From the NCBI RefSeq assembly GCF_032884065.1, contig NW_027062997.1, positions 372,001 through 436,000 on the forward strand: a stretch of 64,000 nucleotides of DNA. The letters run 5' to 3'. Positions 1 through 12,890 of the stretch are shown one piece after another (the stretch's first letter is position 1; every line of letters starts with the position of its first letter). This DNA comes from Artemia franciscana (lineage: Eukaryota > Arthropoda > Branchiopoda > Anostraca > Artemiidae). A model generated the notes under the pieces. It saw only the letters and a program-made list of their open reading frames with translations. It was not told where the DNA came from and searched no databases. The translations under genes and the position numbers were made by a program.

Positions 1-1260
1 TATATTGTTGACTCATGATCTGCTCCCATCACTGGCTACCAATCTAGCATCAGTTTGGACTTAATTAAGCTGATCCTCAACGTGAACTCAGGTGAACCCC
101 AGACGTGTATACAAGATCAGTGCAAAAAAGTCTTTGATGGAATCAGTCGACTGGAAGGCGAGTGCAATATTCATCTGAAGGATGGGTCAGTACTTAATGC
201 CTACCCTGCTAGAAGAGTACCAGAACCATTAAAGAATAAACTCTTACAGGAGCTAATACAGATGGAGAAGGATGGAATAATAGAAAAAGTAAATGAACCT
301 ACTGAGTGGGTTAACTCAATGGTCATGGTGGAAAAAAAAGTGGAAGCATGCAGTTGTGCATAGATCCTGTGGACTTGAATAAATGCATTAAGCGCCCATA
401 CTACCCCATACCTACCCTGGAGGATGCAACCTCGAAACTTTATGGTGCAACCGTGTTTAGCAAACTGGATGCACAGTCTGGGTACTGGTTGCTTGTACTG
501 TCCCAAAGCACATCTTACACAATGACATTCAGCACCATATATGGCAGGTTTTGGAGAATGCCTTTTGGCATCATATCAGCCCCGGATGAGTTCCAGAGAC
601 AAAGGGGGAAACATTTGAAGGGCTAGAAGACTTTGTCATTATAATTGATGATATTCTGGTATTTGGTAGAAATGCGGAAGAGCATGATGAGAGGCTGAAA
701 GCACTCCTGGAGTAAGCCCTGTAAAATGGGGTGAAATTTAACAGAGACAAATGCCAGTTTGGTGCTAGCAATGTTTGCAACTTTGGACACAACACTGGAG
801 CAAAAGGTATATAGGCCAGATCCAGAAAAACGAAAGCCATTCATCAAATGCCCAGTCCCCAAACACGCAAAGAGCTCCTCACTCTCTATGGTATGCTGAA
901 CTACCTGGCAAAACACATACTAAATCTGTCTACCCAAAACAAGGGTCTCCATAATGTCATCAAACAAGACACACTCTCTCAGGGCCCAGAAAAGAATTCA
1001 GTCTTGTCAGATTTTAAGCACCCCATTCTCTCAAATACATCATTCATCAACTACACAAGTACAGATGTAGAATTCAAAGTTGATTCCTTCGGCTGCAGTT
1101 TGGGAGCCAATCTCTGCTTTGCTGGGGAAGTGGTAGCATAAGAATCTTGGGCACTGAACAAGACAGAACAAAAATACTCACAACTTGAAAAGGAGCTGCA
1201 TATGGTTGTCTATGGCGGTAACATTTTCAACACTATTTGTATGGAAGATGTGTTAAAGTC
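1..1260 (+). pseudogene. Decayed Gypsy-type pol: reverse transcriptase and RNase H part
   Basis: Remnant of an LTR retrotransposon polyprotein that copied element RNA into DNA. The 55-363 frame carries the region before the RT palm (a PARRVPEPLK-like stretch and EPTEWVNSM). The 348-626 frame continues with IDPVDLNK, YPIPTLED, VFSKLDAQSGYW and MPFGIISAPDEF, all typical of Gypsy RT. The IDDILVFGRN region with the catalytic Asp pair follows at about 640-675, and the connection/RNase H region (TRKELLTLYGMLNYL, then a Val-Asp-Ser RNase H start) lies at 848-1141. The reading frame changes near 350, with stops near 627, 715, 1140 and 1263, so it cannot make an active enzyme. The 5' part (gag, protease, LTR) lies outside the window. 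Family assignment rests on motif order and is firm. This is an old, inactive copy. Confidence 0.85.
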
Positions 1261-1598
1261 ATAATAGATCATCAGCCACTGGAGACATAGTTGCCAAGCC
1301 AGTCCATAAAGCCCCTCCTCAAGTCCAGACTCATGCTGCAGCTTCAGTCTTACAATCTCCACTTGCAGTTTTGACCTCAATTAGAAACTCCTGTGGCTGA
1401 TGGTCTATCCAGGCTGCACTTACCCAACACAGATGACAAACTACACCAGGAACTTCATATTTATGTGCACCAAATCAGCAAACACTTACCTGTGAGTGAT
1501 ATTAAGTTAGCAGCAATCAAGGAGGAAAACAACAAAGACCCCTAACAGAAGGATTCCTCAAGGCTAAAGAAAATGGATGGCCAAGCTGCAGGAAAAGG

Positions 1599-1744
1599 TG
1601 CCAGTCAAATATTGTCATGTTTTGGAGCATCCAGCATAAACACAACAGCAAATGGCATCATCTTTAAAGGATGCCAGTCAAATATTGTCATGTTTTGGAG
1701 CATCAAGCATAAACACTACAGCAAATGGCATCATCTTTAAAGGA
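1599..1744 (+). repeat. 73-bp tandem duplication inside the Gypsy remnant
   Basis: Two near-identical units starting at 1599 and 1672 (period 73 bp) both contain ATATTGTCATGTTTTGGAGC followed by CAGCAAATGGCATCATC. The duplication lies between the RNase H and integrase parts and post-dates decay of the reading frame or contributed to it. Confidence 0.85.
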
Positions 1745-3010
1745 GACACTTGTGATGCCCCAAGCTTTAAAACCTGAGATCCAGACACAACTACATGCTG
1801 CCCACCTTGGAGTGGATACAACCAAGCAATGGGCATGCATACTTGTCTCCTGCCAAAGTATGAATGGAGACATTAAGCAGTATGTCTGGAACTGCAGATA
1901 TTTTGCCAAAAACATGCCTTATAGACAAAAAGAGGCATTGATTAACCATTCTGTCCCACCTCTGACATAGCAAAAGGTTGCATCTAATCACTTCAAGTGA
2001 AATGGAACTGATTTTTGATCACTGCAGATTATCAGAGTCAATTTTTCGAAGTTGATAAACTGAGTACCCTCATGTCAAAGGCAGTGATTACCAAACTGAA
2101 AACCCTTTTTGCTCAGTATGGAATGTCAGTGGTATTCATATCTGATAATGGCAGACAGGATTCTTCAACAGAATTCCAGGGATTTGCAAAGGCATGGGGA
2201 TTCAGGCAGCTCAAATCAAGTTAAATCTATCCACAATCCAACAGACTAATCAAGAAATCAGCACAGACAGCCAAGAGCCTGATGATAAAGACATCCAAAA
2301 ATGCTGACAACCCCTACCAAGGACTCTTAGAGTACAAGAACACTCCTGTAGATGGCCTAACTTCACCAGCTCAACTTCTGATGAGCCACCAGCTACAAAC
2401 AATCCTACCATGCACAACCAAACATCAACAAAAGAAAGTAGTCTCAGAAAAGGAATTTCTGAACTTGCATGCAGAGAGGAAGCAGCAGTAGAAGTCTCAC
2501 TATGACAGATCAGTTAAACCCCTTTCTCCACTTTCTGCAGATAATTTAGCACATGTTCAAGCATCTGCACAAAGCATCTGGAGTCCAGCAACCATCATTG
2601 CCTGTTCAGAGATGCTGCAATCATATATTGTGGAAACAGAGGATGGGTTGGTGATAAGAAGGAACAGGAAGCACCTATCAGACCTTCCACAATGCTGTCC
2701 TGAGTATCAACAAAAAAGGGCTGCATCAGTTTTGCCAAACCAGCAATTGCCCAATATACTAACTGTCAGAGATTACACATCCCCAGCAGAGTCACAGCAC
2801 AAATGTTACAGCCCACCCTCACCTTTCACACAATTGCTACCAGCTGCACCGCATGTGGAGGTAAAACCCACTGTAGGTTCTGGGATGCCAGATAAGCATA
2901 TGGTGGTGAGGCCTAATACCAGCTCCAGTACCACCACCGTCAGTTTACATCAACCACTCCAAACCAGGTCTGTAAGAGCTGTCAACCCACCTAAAAGGCT
3001 CAATCTGTAA
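1640..3010 (+). pseudogene. Decayed Gypsy-type pol: integrase and C-terminal part
   Basis: Continuation of the same element. The 1725-1970 frame holds the integrase N-terminal zinc-binding region (His in AAHLGVDTT, then a Cys region around VWNCRYF where the second Cys seems lost). The 2015-2224 frame holds the catalytic core (FFEVDKLSTLMSKAVI, then VFISDNGRQDSSTEF with the second catalytic Asp). The 2282-2491 frame matches the segment after the core (LLEYKNTPVDGLTSPAQLL). The 2612-3010 frame matches the C-terminal tail and ends in a PPKRLNL-like terminus followed by a stop, where such pol proteins normally end. Frames are separated by stops near 1968, 2222 and 2489. It is inactive. Confidence 0.8.
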
Positions 3011-3480
3011 ATAGTGACAGTATGGGAGGAAGAAGAAGTGAACTAGTTAATGAATATGTATGAAGCAAGCCTAGCACCTTCTTACATGTACCAATCTGAA
3101 GGTAGTTATAAGAATGTGCAAGCCTGCTCACAGTGGATGAGTTGGAGTGAGTGTTGAGTGTTAATGTAAGAGGAAGTGCAGGCAGCTTAAATGACAAAAG
3201 AAGGAAGATATCGCATTCTGCTATGCTTGTGCTTAATTCTCTGTTGTGCATATACCATGCTTTGCTTACGTAATGATTGTGCTGTGCTTATATGATGCTT
3301 TATTTTATAGGTAGCCTGGTGCATAAACCGAATTAATATAAAAATTGCAGTAATGGCATCAAAGGGATTCTTCTGTTGCTTGATTTCCATTATATTACTT
3401 CTTTGCCAATGAGAAAAAAGTGAAAAACACATGAGAAATATATAGTTTTGGCTATGTGTTTCATCAATAGGAGGGGGAAG
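3011..3480 (+). other. Possible 3' LTR region of the Gypsy remnant
   Basis: This segment directly follows the end of the pol C-terminus, where a 3' LTR is expected. It is AT-rich and has TGTGCTTA-type repeats and a TTTATTTTATAG stretch. No second LTR copy is in the window for comparison, so LTR status is inferred from position only. Confidence 0.25.
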
Positions 3481-5769
3481 GGGTATGCGGTAAAGAAATG
3501 TGAAGCACTTTCACATAATATGTGAAATATATATATTTCATATTAGGAATAATATTAGTATTTTAGATTTTTTGTTGTTGTGGTTTTCACAATTCGAAAG
3601 CAAATACCATGAATCAATATAACTAGATTTGCAGCTAGCAATGCTTGTCGAAATCTATATTTGGTAAAACTTTCTTGCTTTTCTTGGAGTGAAGTTAATT
3701 AAGGAGAAGGAAACTGAAGAATAAATCGAGGGTTGTAGGTGTATCCTGAGAAATTATTGTCAAGCTATTATTCTTAGTTCTTGGGCTGGTTGACAGCATC
3801 ATTGGGATGTCTTAGTAGCAACATGAAATCTGACAAAAAGACTAAATCATTGGATATGTTGCTAAACAATCCTGTTTCAACAAGCAGTATTAAGGCTTTC
3901 AAAACAGCTTTGGTTAAAACCTCTTTACAAAAGGCAAACTAGAATATATATATGATCTTAGAGTGATATTCTTTACTTAGTACCCCTTAAGGGAACTGCT
4001 AAGAGTATCTTTCTTGCTAATTGTGATGTATCTGTTTGTTTTTGTTATGTTATAAGCTTATGAAATTTATTCTTTACAGTTCCAATCAACAGTCAGATTT
4101 TCAGTTTCTGTTTACTTTGTTTACTGTTTCTTTTATTAATTGCATATTTTTATACTTTTCTAAGAAGTGCTATTGTTCTTTGTCATGAGACAGGTCTAAG
4201 GGAATATAGCACTACCAGGTCTATGGGAATGTAGCTAGAAAGGGCTTTGTTGCTCAGAACAAAATAGACCTATAGGCAGGGCTATTCAAAGCGTAAGGGG
4301 GCAACTGGGTCAGCTGCCCTTAATGCTGCTGCTGAGGGGGCTGCCCTTTTTGATTTTTTTTGTATATATTTAAATTGGGAGGGAGTTGTTGTAATTCATT
4401 TTGCCCAGCACACCACCAACCCTAGGAACAGCTCTGCCTATGAGAATGTTAACATTTCCAGTTTTGTTTCTCTAATTTTCAATCATTTTCTGTAACAAGA
4501 ATTATGTATTTACTTACTGTTTACAATAAAAAATAAAACCATTAGGTTTTTAATCTATCCTCCTTTCCAAAGAAGTCATTTTGGACATTTGCAGTCCTAA
4601 TAACATTTGCTTGTTGTCTGCTCTGTTGGTTGATAAAACAACTTTGTTGTGACATAAAACCAATTATTCTGTGTAGACTCAAGATATCCATTTTCACCTG
4701 AGCAATCATACTTAAAATTTGGGTTGAAAAAAACAATATCTTAAAACTGTCAATAATGCAAATAATAATAAAAAATACTATAATCTAATTGACTCAAAGA
4801 TGCTGCATATTATCAACTAAAAATGTATTTTTTTTTTAGTTTGATCGACTATATGCCTACATTGTATGACTATATATGATATTGCACCATCAGGAAAATG
4901 ACAACAAAATTATCAAAAATTAAATCTTTCCTTTTTGTTTGTCTCCTTCAAGAGAGCATCTGAGCAGAAGATGATCTCTTTTCCCAGGATGCTCTCTTTT
5001 ATAAGGGAATTCTATAGGCTGACTACCTGATTGGAGAATTTGTTTTGTAACCTGGTAATAGTGTGCTTTCAGTAGAGTAGCTTGGCAACTTCATACTTTT
5101 ATCATACCTCTTCTGAGCAAAAAACCTATTTCTTCAGGTTTCACTTTTGTAGTTGTTGGATGAATATACAGCCTAAATATAAGCCTCAAAAGGTAACTTT
5201 AGTTTTTAGATAGTGATGAATAGTTAAAGAATTGGTTAAAAGCTAATAAGGGTAAGATACCCAATAGTCAGCTAGCTAATCTTCTCTTTACTAGCTAAAT
5301 CATAGCTTGATAATTACACTTAGAAAGTGGATTTTTCTACCATTAGAGGTGGAAAAAAAAAATTAAGTATGTGATTAGCTTGAATATTGTATCAACACAG
5401 AAGCTTAATCTTGGCTGCACATTTAAATCTAGTAACAAATCTTTGAAAACATAATCTAATCTTTGACACAGGATCTTACAATTAGAACAAAATACCCTAT
5501 TGACAGACACAGTTGACATTGGATGCACTTTATCTAAGACAAGTGCTGTGAAACACAATAATTAGTACAGTATTAATATAAACTAGAGTGTAGAGCTAAC
5601 TTTTGTCAAGTTTTGTCACAAGCTGTCTAAACTGGAAACTATGCTGCAAAGCAACATAGTTTCTATACTCTAATTATACATATAAATGCTTATAAATCTA
5701 GCAGCACATCCATTTCTGGTTGACCCTCCTCCTCCATGGGGCAAACTAAAAATGTATTTAGTGGGCTTT
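3481..5769. other. Non-coding stretch with no recognisable gene
   Basis: AT-rich DNA with no coding signal I can support. A GC-richer patch at about 4270-4350 (GGGGGCAACTGGGTCAGCTG) resembles a patch at 22146-22200 and is probably a short dispersed repeat. A perfect 11-bp inverted repeat (AAGAGAGCATC and its complement) lies at about 4950-5000. Confidence 0.5.
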
Positions 5770-6447
5770 CTTACAGGTAATATCACCTATAGAGCAAATT
5801 GTATAAGTCCATGAGCCCTGCAGGCTGAGGTTTGTATTCTATATTTATTTAATAAGCCTTGTTTGAAGTTTGGGTAAAATTATGACAGTTCATATAACTG
5901 GCCAACCAATAAACTGAATATACCACTTTTTGACTTTTTTATGTTCTTTATGAATATAATAATTGCTTATACTGCAAAATCAAATTTAAGCATTTTTGAA
6001 CTCTTAAAAATGACAAATTTTCAATTAAAGTAGCCTATGAGTTATCACTCATTTTCTGCAAAACAAAAATGCATTTTCTGATGCAATAATACTTTTCTGA
6101 AAAATACTACTACATTTTCTCAGTGCTAAAATTATTTATAATAGGGTTAGTTTTGGTTAGGTTAAAAAGTGCCTAAATTAGAATTTACAGTAGAAGCGAT
6201 TTTTATATTTGTAAAAAAACATAAAAAAAAGGCTTTGAGTGGTATGTTCACTTTATTGGTAGGTCAGTTATATGAACTATCTTAATTTTACTGAGGTTTG
6301 TTAATATTTTTTTTTGATTTTATCACTTTGAATATTGACCTTGACAGAGAATACACACCATTCAGACAGAGAATATAGACCTTGCCCTACTGCCTGCAGG
6401 GCTTATAGATTAATACACTTTGCTCTATAGGTAATGTTACCTGTAAG
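5770..6447. mobile_element. Palindromic foldback element (MITE-like)
   Basis: The two halves are imperfect inverted copies of each other. The ends are CTTACAGGTAATATCACCTA on the left and its near-complement TAGGTAATGTTACCTGTAAG on the right. Inner parts also pair, for example GTTCATATAACTGGCC near 5890 against GGTCAGTTATATGAAC near 6265, and GAGCCCTGCAGGC near 5812 against GCCTGCAGGGCT near 6391. Arms are over 200 bp around a centre near 6060. There is no coding capacity. Long arms without a transposase fit a non-autonomous foldback or MITE. The family is unknown. Confidence 0.75.
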
Positions 6448-6634
6448 CATCTTTATGCTTACAGGTTTGCATCTCCCAATTAATGCATCTTTATCTCATT
6501 GGATTTTAGAAAGCTAAAAAATGGATGTGATTCTTTAATATTGACAAAGAAACAATATACAATCATCAGAATCTTGCTAAATGCAGTAATACACACTTTA
6601 GATATCTTGTGATGAAACAAAATATTTACCACAA

Positions 6635-6840
6635 ATATGTTTATAATAAGGTTAGTTTAGCTTAGGTTATTCTAGGTCTTCTGGTTTGAAGGTACACAAA
6701 AAACATCTTTCTAGGTTAAATCCTAAAGTGCTTAAATTTGAAATTGCTATAGAGGCAACTATAATATTTGTAAAGAGCATAAAAAAGGCATCAAGTGATA
6801 TGTTCACTATATTGCTAAGCCAATAATAGGCTATGGATAG
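6635..6840. repeat. Third, single copy of the foldback arm
   Basis: This stretch (GGTTAGTTTAGCTTAGGTTA, then CATAAAAAAGGCATCAAGTG and ATATGTTCACTATATTG) matches the right-arm interior of the 5770-6447 element in the same orientation, at lower identity. It is probably a decayed related copy or half-element. Confidence 0.65.
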
Positions 6841-6857
6841 TCATATAGGCCCTATTT

Positions 6858-9420
6858 ACCTTGAAATTATGAAAAACAACATTCTACCTTAATTTTCAAT
6901 TAGCAGTTTCTTTTTCTTTGGCTCTAGTTCTGAAAATGCAATACCTACTAATTGAGTAGAATTTATTAATGTTTTTTGGAAAATTTAAGAAATACATTTG
7001 CATTAAACCTTGTAGGCCTAATCATTAAAACCTTGTAAATTCAGCAAAGTTTTACAACTATGTACAATTAAGTACAAAACAATGATTATGTAGGCTACAT
7101 CATTTAAGCAAAACATCTGTTTTGCAAGGTTTCATTTTTGTAAATAACAGGTTTATAAATGTCATCAATGGTCAGGACCCTCTAGAGGGAGAAGGAGCGG
7201 AGGTAGCCTAGATACTTCAAAATACCTTCCCGGAACCCCTACTTTACCCTGTAGGCCCATCCCTGAAAGTTTCATTTTCCTCGCCTAACCGCTTTCCAAA
7301 ATGGCCAAAAGTAGAATTTTCCGTATTTCTAACCTCTTCTGGTAAACAACTCCAAAGTCCTTCCAATCTTTCTTTTTCAATTATTCTAGTTTCCGTGCTT
7401 TCTTCCATTTTGAAAACAGGATGTATTCAACGTCAAGGGAGATTAGGGTTGCCGCTGGGTAAAAAAATTACTAGAGACTTTAAATAAAAATCACTAAACC
7501 AGCGTGTAAATCCCTTGATAAATGACTAGAGATTACTATAATTATAATTTTTTTTATTATTGTAATTAATCAATTTTTTGTATCCGTACTATATTTATAC
7601 ATAAGCATCTACAGGAAGGGGGTAAATTACTCCCAGGTGTGGAAAAATATCTAGATATGTTTTGTTTTTTCACAAGCGAAAATTACCCTTGAAATTTTGA
7701 AAAACACCCTCTTGTATTTTTTAAACAAAATCCTTGCTTCCTCCCTGTATTTTCCTTATCTGATACCCTTGGCTTTTACCCTGCACACTGAAAATTGGTT
7801 ATTAGGGATCTAATCAAAATAATTATTTTGCTTTTTAATTTTTTTTTCTTATCGACCCAAAACATCAGTTTTTATCCAAAAAATTATCGAGAATATTGTT
7901 CTTTTTTCCTCTATTTGAGGTAGTATAATAATTGAGACACCAGTGGCAATTTTGCAAACGGCACTTTTATATTTTCATGAATTAAATGTGCCTTACTCTT
8001 CACAGATTTCGATAAGCACAGGTTAGGTTGCTTCTTTAAAAAATGAGGTACTTTTTACTTATATGGAACACACCCAAGAAGTAAAGTTATGTTAATCCTA
8101 GTGAAACAAGCCAAATATGATGAAAATATAATTCTTTAGTTTATATACTAATATAATTTGCTCTGTATATTTGCACATTAAGGGGTGTCAAGGCAATCTA
8201 ATATAACCCAAAATTTAAGCCACCCTCCAAATATGCACATATATAGCCCAAAGAAAACAAGTCCAATGAATTCCGTCACCCATTATTTGTCTTGGTGGCA
8301 ATGGAACTGGTTTTCATAGATTGTACATCATCCTAATTATACTTAGCAAATTATCTTTAGAAAACTTTCATCGCAAAACCTATCCTGAGGGGCAGCATGG
8401 GTCATGTTAAATCTAAATGTATAGTTTTGGTACCTTTCCACTAAGCTTTACAAAAACGGCTATCTGACGCTTTTGATCTAGCAACTTTTTAAGGAAAAAA
8501 GGACGTGGAAGGGTGGGGGTGGCTTATAGCCATCCAATCGTTTAGTTCAAATAAAAAGGACACCAGAAATTTTAGTTTCCATTGAAATGAGCCCTCTTCC
8601 AAAGTTCTAGGACCGTGGGTCCGATTCAATTACGCCTAGGGTTTATCTAAGTTTCATCTGTATCATGGCTGTAGAGATGGCTGAAACCTAGTGAAGAACG
8701 AACTCTGGCACATATCTGACTTAGTTAGTAACCCTATTCTCGGAAGTTTGTCTCTAACTATTCCAAATGAGGAAAATCCATATCCTATTTTTCTGATTTT
8801 TATTTTAAAATAAGTTATAGGAAAAAATGAATTCTAGCCCATATTAAGTGAAATATTAAAATAAAATGCAATTTTAACAAAAATTAAATCATTATATGTG
8901 TGATGATATGACACACTTATCCTTAAAAATATAATATAATATAGTTTATCTTTTCATTTTAATGTTTTATCTAACCTATGTAAGTAAAAAGTCTTAATAA
9001 AGAATTGGTTTTACAACAGTTTGGAGGTAAATTTACTAAAAGAATAAAAAAAAAAGTAAAAATCTGCTTTTTAGTGGAAGCTAGCGACCTAGTAAGAGAA
9101 GATCATGTCTCTTAGTATTAGTGGTAAAAATTAAAATATTTATACCATTTTCGGAGGAAAGCCCCCACTCTTTACTCTCAACCGACTTTAGTCGTCAAAC
9201 TACGATTGATTTAATCTATCCGGCTATATTACGAATCCTATTATAAAAAGTACCAAGTCCTATTTTCTTTTTCAGTGATTTCTTTTTTCATTTAGAAAAT
9301 TATATTATATGAATAAAAGGTTGTTTATTTTTCAATGATTCCAATTCTCTTCTAAGTGCAGATATACAGGGTGTATTTACATCCATCAATTATTCCTATT
9401 TCAAAGGTTTCAACAGAAGA
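6858..9420. other. Non-coding stretch with short repeat fragments
   Basis: No gene is visible. Around 8440-8640 there is a diverged minus-strand copy of the dispersed ~290-bp module found across the window (ACGGCTATCTGACGC, then ACACCAGAAATTTTAGTTTCC and a GAGCCCTCTTCCAAAGTTC stretch). A GATTAGGGTTGCC patch near 7440 is roughly mirrored by GGCAACCCTGAGAGAG near 10148, a possible but weak pair of element ends. Confidence 0.4.
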
Positions 9421-9430
9421 AAATCTAATT

Positions 9431-9938
9431 TAGAAGTAGTACTTTACAGAGAGAAAAACACTCATATGAAGACAAAAATTCAACCCGAGCAAATGTTGCT
9501 CGGGTTGAAATATAGACCACAGATATATACCACACTCTGGGGTCTATATCTGCTATGAATTTACGGTTGGAACTCAACAGTTTTAAAGGCAGTATATTTG
9601 CGTAAATCCAAATCTGGAACATACTAAGAACTGACTAAGAACTAAGAACAAATACTAAGAACTAAATACTAAATACTAAGAACATACTAAAGTATCATAA
9701 GTGATACTTTGCAGTTGAAAAAAACACTCATGTGAAGACAAAAATTCAACCCGAGCTAATGTTGTGAAATAGGAAATATGGAAAAATTTTGCGATACAAT
9801 GATTAAATAGTTACACCAGCTATCTTGATGATAACACTCTTGGGTCTATATCTGCTATGAATGTATGGTTGGAAGTCAAAAGTTTCAAAGGCAGTTAATT
9901 TGCGTAAATGCAAATCTGGAACATATTAAGAACTGTTG
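9431..9938. repeat. Direct duplication of ~200 bp with a strong hairpin and ACTAAGAA microrepeats
   Basis: Two related blocks start near 9435 and 9700. Both contain AAAACACTCAT, GAAGACAAAAATTCAACCCG, GGTCTATATCTGCTATGAAT and AAATCTGGAACAT. Between them, about 9624-9690 is an irregular array of ACTAAGAA/ACTAAATA units. The second block has lost the right half of the hairpin present in the first. Confidence 0.75.
9479..9509. other. Perfect 14-bp hairpin
   Basis: TTCAACCCGAGCAA and its exact complement TTGCTCGGGTTGAA are separated by a 3-base loop. The GC content of the stem stands out from the surrounding DNA. It may be a subterminal hairpin of a mobile element or an RNA structure. Function is unknown. 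Confidence 0.85.
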
Positions 9939-9939
9939 T

Positions 9940-11200
9940 GAATCACAATTTTGCATTTTTTTTAAATAGTTATCTTCTTGTATGATTTATTAGATTGAAT
10001 TATGAATCTAGGAGCTATATTGAGATAAATTTCTCAATTTTGATGACATCACTAGTTTTAGAACAAAAATAAGTATAAATAACTAGCTAGAAGAAAATCA
10101 CCCGGCAAGATAAATAATTACTAGAAATAGTGATAGATCACTAGGGGTGGCAACCCTGAGAGAGATTTCTAAGATAGTGTATGCTTAAATGAAGATATTA
10201 ATGTAAAATAAGGTAAAAATCATCCGTTCAGGATTTTGTTCTTTGGTCTTTTACCTTATTCAGTGTGCTCACGATATATTGCTCAGCTGTAACTTTATAC
10301 ATAAGAAACTTAGTGTTCTCACCTAATTTATGAAACTGTACAAACTTCAGGATTTTAAAAATCAGGGTCGGCTAAAGAGCGATTGGAATGATTGGAGCCA
10401 ATTGGGCTCCACATTTGTAAAGACCCCGCGCTGCCATCAAAATAAACAAAATTTGAAAGTTCTGAAATATTCATTTTCCTAGCTAAAACAAATAAAAACT
10501 ATCTAATATCAACAATAAATAAGAAAAATTAAATAATTTAGCAGTTATGTCGATTGAAAGTGAAAGACGCAAGGACATTACATCTTCAAAGAGTTTTGGT
10601 AGAATTTACAAATCAAAACTTAGAAACTTGTAGGGGCTTGGACCCTCTACTGTAAGGTTCTCTGATATGCATGATCTAATGGTTTGATTTTAATTTGAAT
10701 TCTTTGACTATTAGTGCGTGCTTCCTCCTTCTTTCAGAACCAGGCAAATTTTTGCAGATTCTTAGCCATTTATTGATTAAACTAAGTCTAAAAAGTCTTA
10801 TATATTTGGAATCAACCTGATCAGTCGATGACATATCCATTGATAATACAATTTTGTTTCTAGAGTTTTGTTTACTATTGGGCCTTGTAGCTTCATTCTT
10901 ACAGTCAATTAACACTAACAATTTGACATTTTAGGACATAAATCCAAAAACTTAAAGAATAAGACATTATCTGTAGATAATAGGGGTTTCAATTCCAATT
11001 AAGAGAATTTAGAGAATGATAGGAGTTTTAATTAGATATCTGGGTCGCAGCGGTTGCTAACAGCCTAATAAAAAGCGATCTCGTCCCGTAGTAAAAAACA
11101 AAATACCCCATTATTCCTGAAACTAGAGTCAAATCAAAAAAAGAAGTACACTATTAGAACCATTTTGTCTTAAATCCCTATATAAGAAATTAACTGTCCC
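9940..11200. other. Non-coding stretch, nothing recognised
   Basis: AT-rich DNA with short open frames only. A CACTAGGGGTGGCAACCCTG patch near 10140 is the only distinctive sequence and may be one end of a decayed element. Confidence 0.4.
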
Positions 11201-12250
11201 TAATGTCATCTCTAGCTGAAACTAAATGTTGACAAAATAGATGTCTCAAACTTTTGATAAAATTTTATTTTTGGGAAATGATGGATGGAGAGGGGGAGCG
11301 ACTTATTGCCCTCAAATTGTTTTTGACTCTTACAAAGGAAAACTTACGATTTCAAATGAAATTCCCGATCTGAAGTTTATATAATCATTTATTTCATAAG
11401 AGCCTTATTTGCAAAAAGGGTATAACATAAACCTTTGCCCCAGGGATCTGGTGGGTTATTTCAACCCTGGAGTTATTGTTAAATGCCTTTTGGGCTATTT
11501 AAAACAAAATGGCCATGTGACAGTTGTTATCAGATGCATTTATGAAAAATGGTGTCTAGATGGGGGGGGGGGGCTAATCACCCTCCATCACTTTGAATCT
11601 TTAAAATGTCACCAGAACTTTAAATTTCTAATCCTGTCAGCCCTTTCCGAAGTGTATACGACCTCCCTTTACATGGAGTTTTTACTTACCCCGGGAGCAT
11701 AACTTACATATTTTCCCTGAGAGCTTTGGACAGGATCGTCCTCCTTAAAGACTTAGTTACAAGACGTTAAAACTATGCTGAAGAAAATCACTGATTCAAA
11801 ATTTTTATTGGAGGGGTTGGGAAGAATGATATGCATGGGGTTTTAGGGTTTTTAGTGACTTGAGGTTGCCCTCAAATCACTAATAACTATTAAAGAGGCC
11901 ACTAGAACTTTCAAGTTGCAATCGAACAAAACCCTTTCAAATTTTATAAGACCTCTAAACATTTTTATAAGAAAACTTTTATACCCCCAGGCTATAACTT
12001 ACAGCTCTTTCCCTGAGGGATATAGGGAGGTGCATCCTCAAAGACATAATTTTCGGATTGTCTAACTATTTTGAACAAAATGGCTATCTCAAAATTTTGA
12101 AGATATGTTTTTATAGAAATGATGGGTGTGAGGGGCTTTTTACCTTCCAATCACTTTTGAATATTAAAATGGGCACTAGTCTTTTTCATTTCTAGTCAAC
12201 TGTAGAGGGTAGATAGTAAAATGTTCGGAAGTATCAACCCTCTAATTATG
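11200..12250 (-). repeat. Array of the dispersed ~290-bp module (minus orientation)
   Basis: Three to four diverged units in a row. Each has a GGCTATCTCAAAATTTTGA-like start (clearest at 12083), a G-rich stretch and a CCCTCMAATCACT-type motif (about 11310, 11580, 11870 and 12150), an ACTAGAACTTT-type motif (about 11900 and 12175) and a GGCTATAACTTAC...TTCCCTGAG motif (about 11700 and 11990). Spacing is about 280-300 bp. Related modules occur in plus orientation at 23.5-24.2 kb and inside the R1 repeats at 44-54 kb. There is no coding capacity. Confidence 0.65.
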
Positions 12251-12629
12251 TAGATGGAATACTTATTTTATGTTCTAATGTATTTTTCTGCTTCATAAAA
12301 ATCTTATGTATATTTCATTTCTATTCATTTTCTCTATCACACTCATTCTAATCCACCTTTCGCTTTTACGCCAAAGTTTAACTTTTGCATTTACAATGAT
12401 TTAAAAATGAAAATGAAAATGAAATTTTTTGGTCGGAAATGAGTTATCTATGTGTCAAGGCTAAACTAAGCACGATCAATTGAAAAGTGCGCTCAGAATT
12501 GTATTATATCGTACCTTTACTAATATAAAACGATACATAAGTCTCTAAGTGGTGTATGTTTTTTTTTAATCAGGTATTGCTATTTGCTTCGTCTTTCAGA
12601 ACGACCACAGCCGACAAAATTTTTCTGTT

Positions 12630-12890
12630 CTTTGACATATGTCCCACTTCTATTACTATCTTTGTTCTATGACTATCTACCTTAGCTCTTCTGCCCTAGG
12701 AATGACACATGGACGGATAATAGATGGACCGATCTATTAACAAATGACCTGATATCAACTTTGTACAATCCTAATAGGGGGGGGGGGGGTTGAAGCCAGA
12801 TTTGCCTCTCACTCAATCAGACTCTTCGTCTTGGCTTTTTTTACTATTAGCCATGGCATGATACCCACAGACATTCGATTTTAAACAACT
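12630..12890 (+). repeat. Dispersed repeat, copy 1 (partner at 31.33 kb)
   Basis: Shares GACTATCTACCTT, ATTAACAAATGA, a poly-G run, TTGCCTCTCACTCAATC and GTCTTGGCTTTTT with 31340-31600 in the same orientation over about 260 bp. The poly-G run sits at the same place in both copies, so it belongs to the repeat. Confidence 0.75.

Noticed and set aside
7436..10160. A 2.7-kb DNA transposon bounded by AGGGTTGCC-type inverted ends
   Set aside because: The ends share only about ten bases clearly, no target duplication is visible, and nothing inside supports it.
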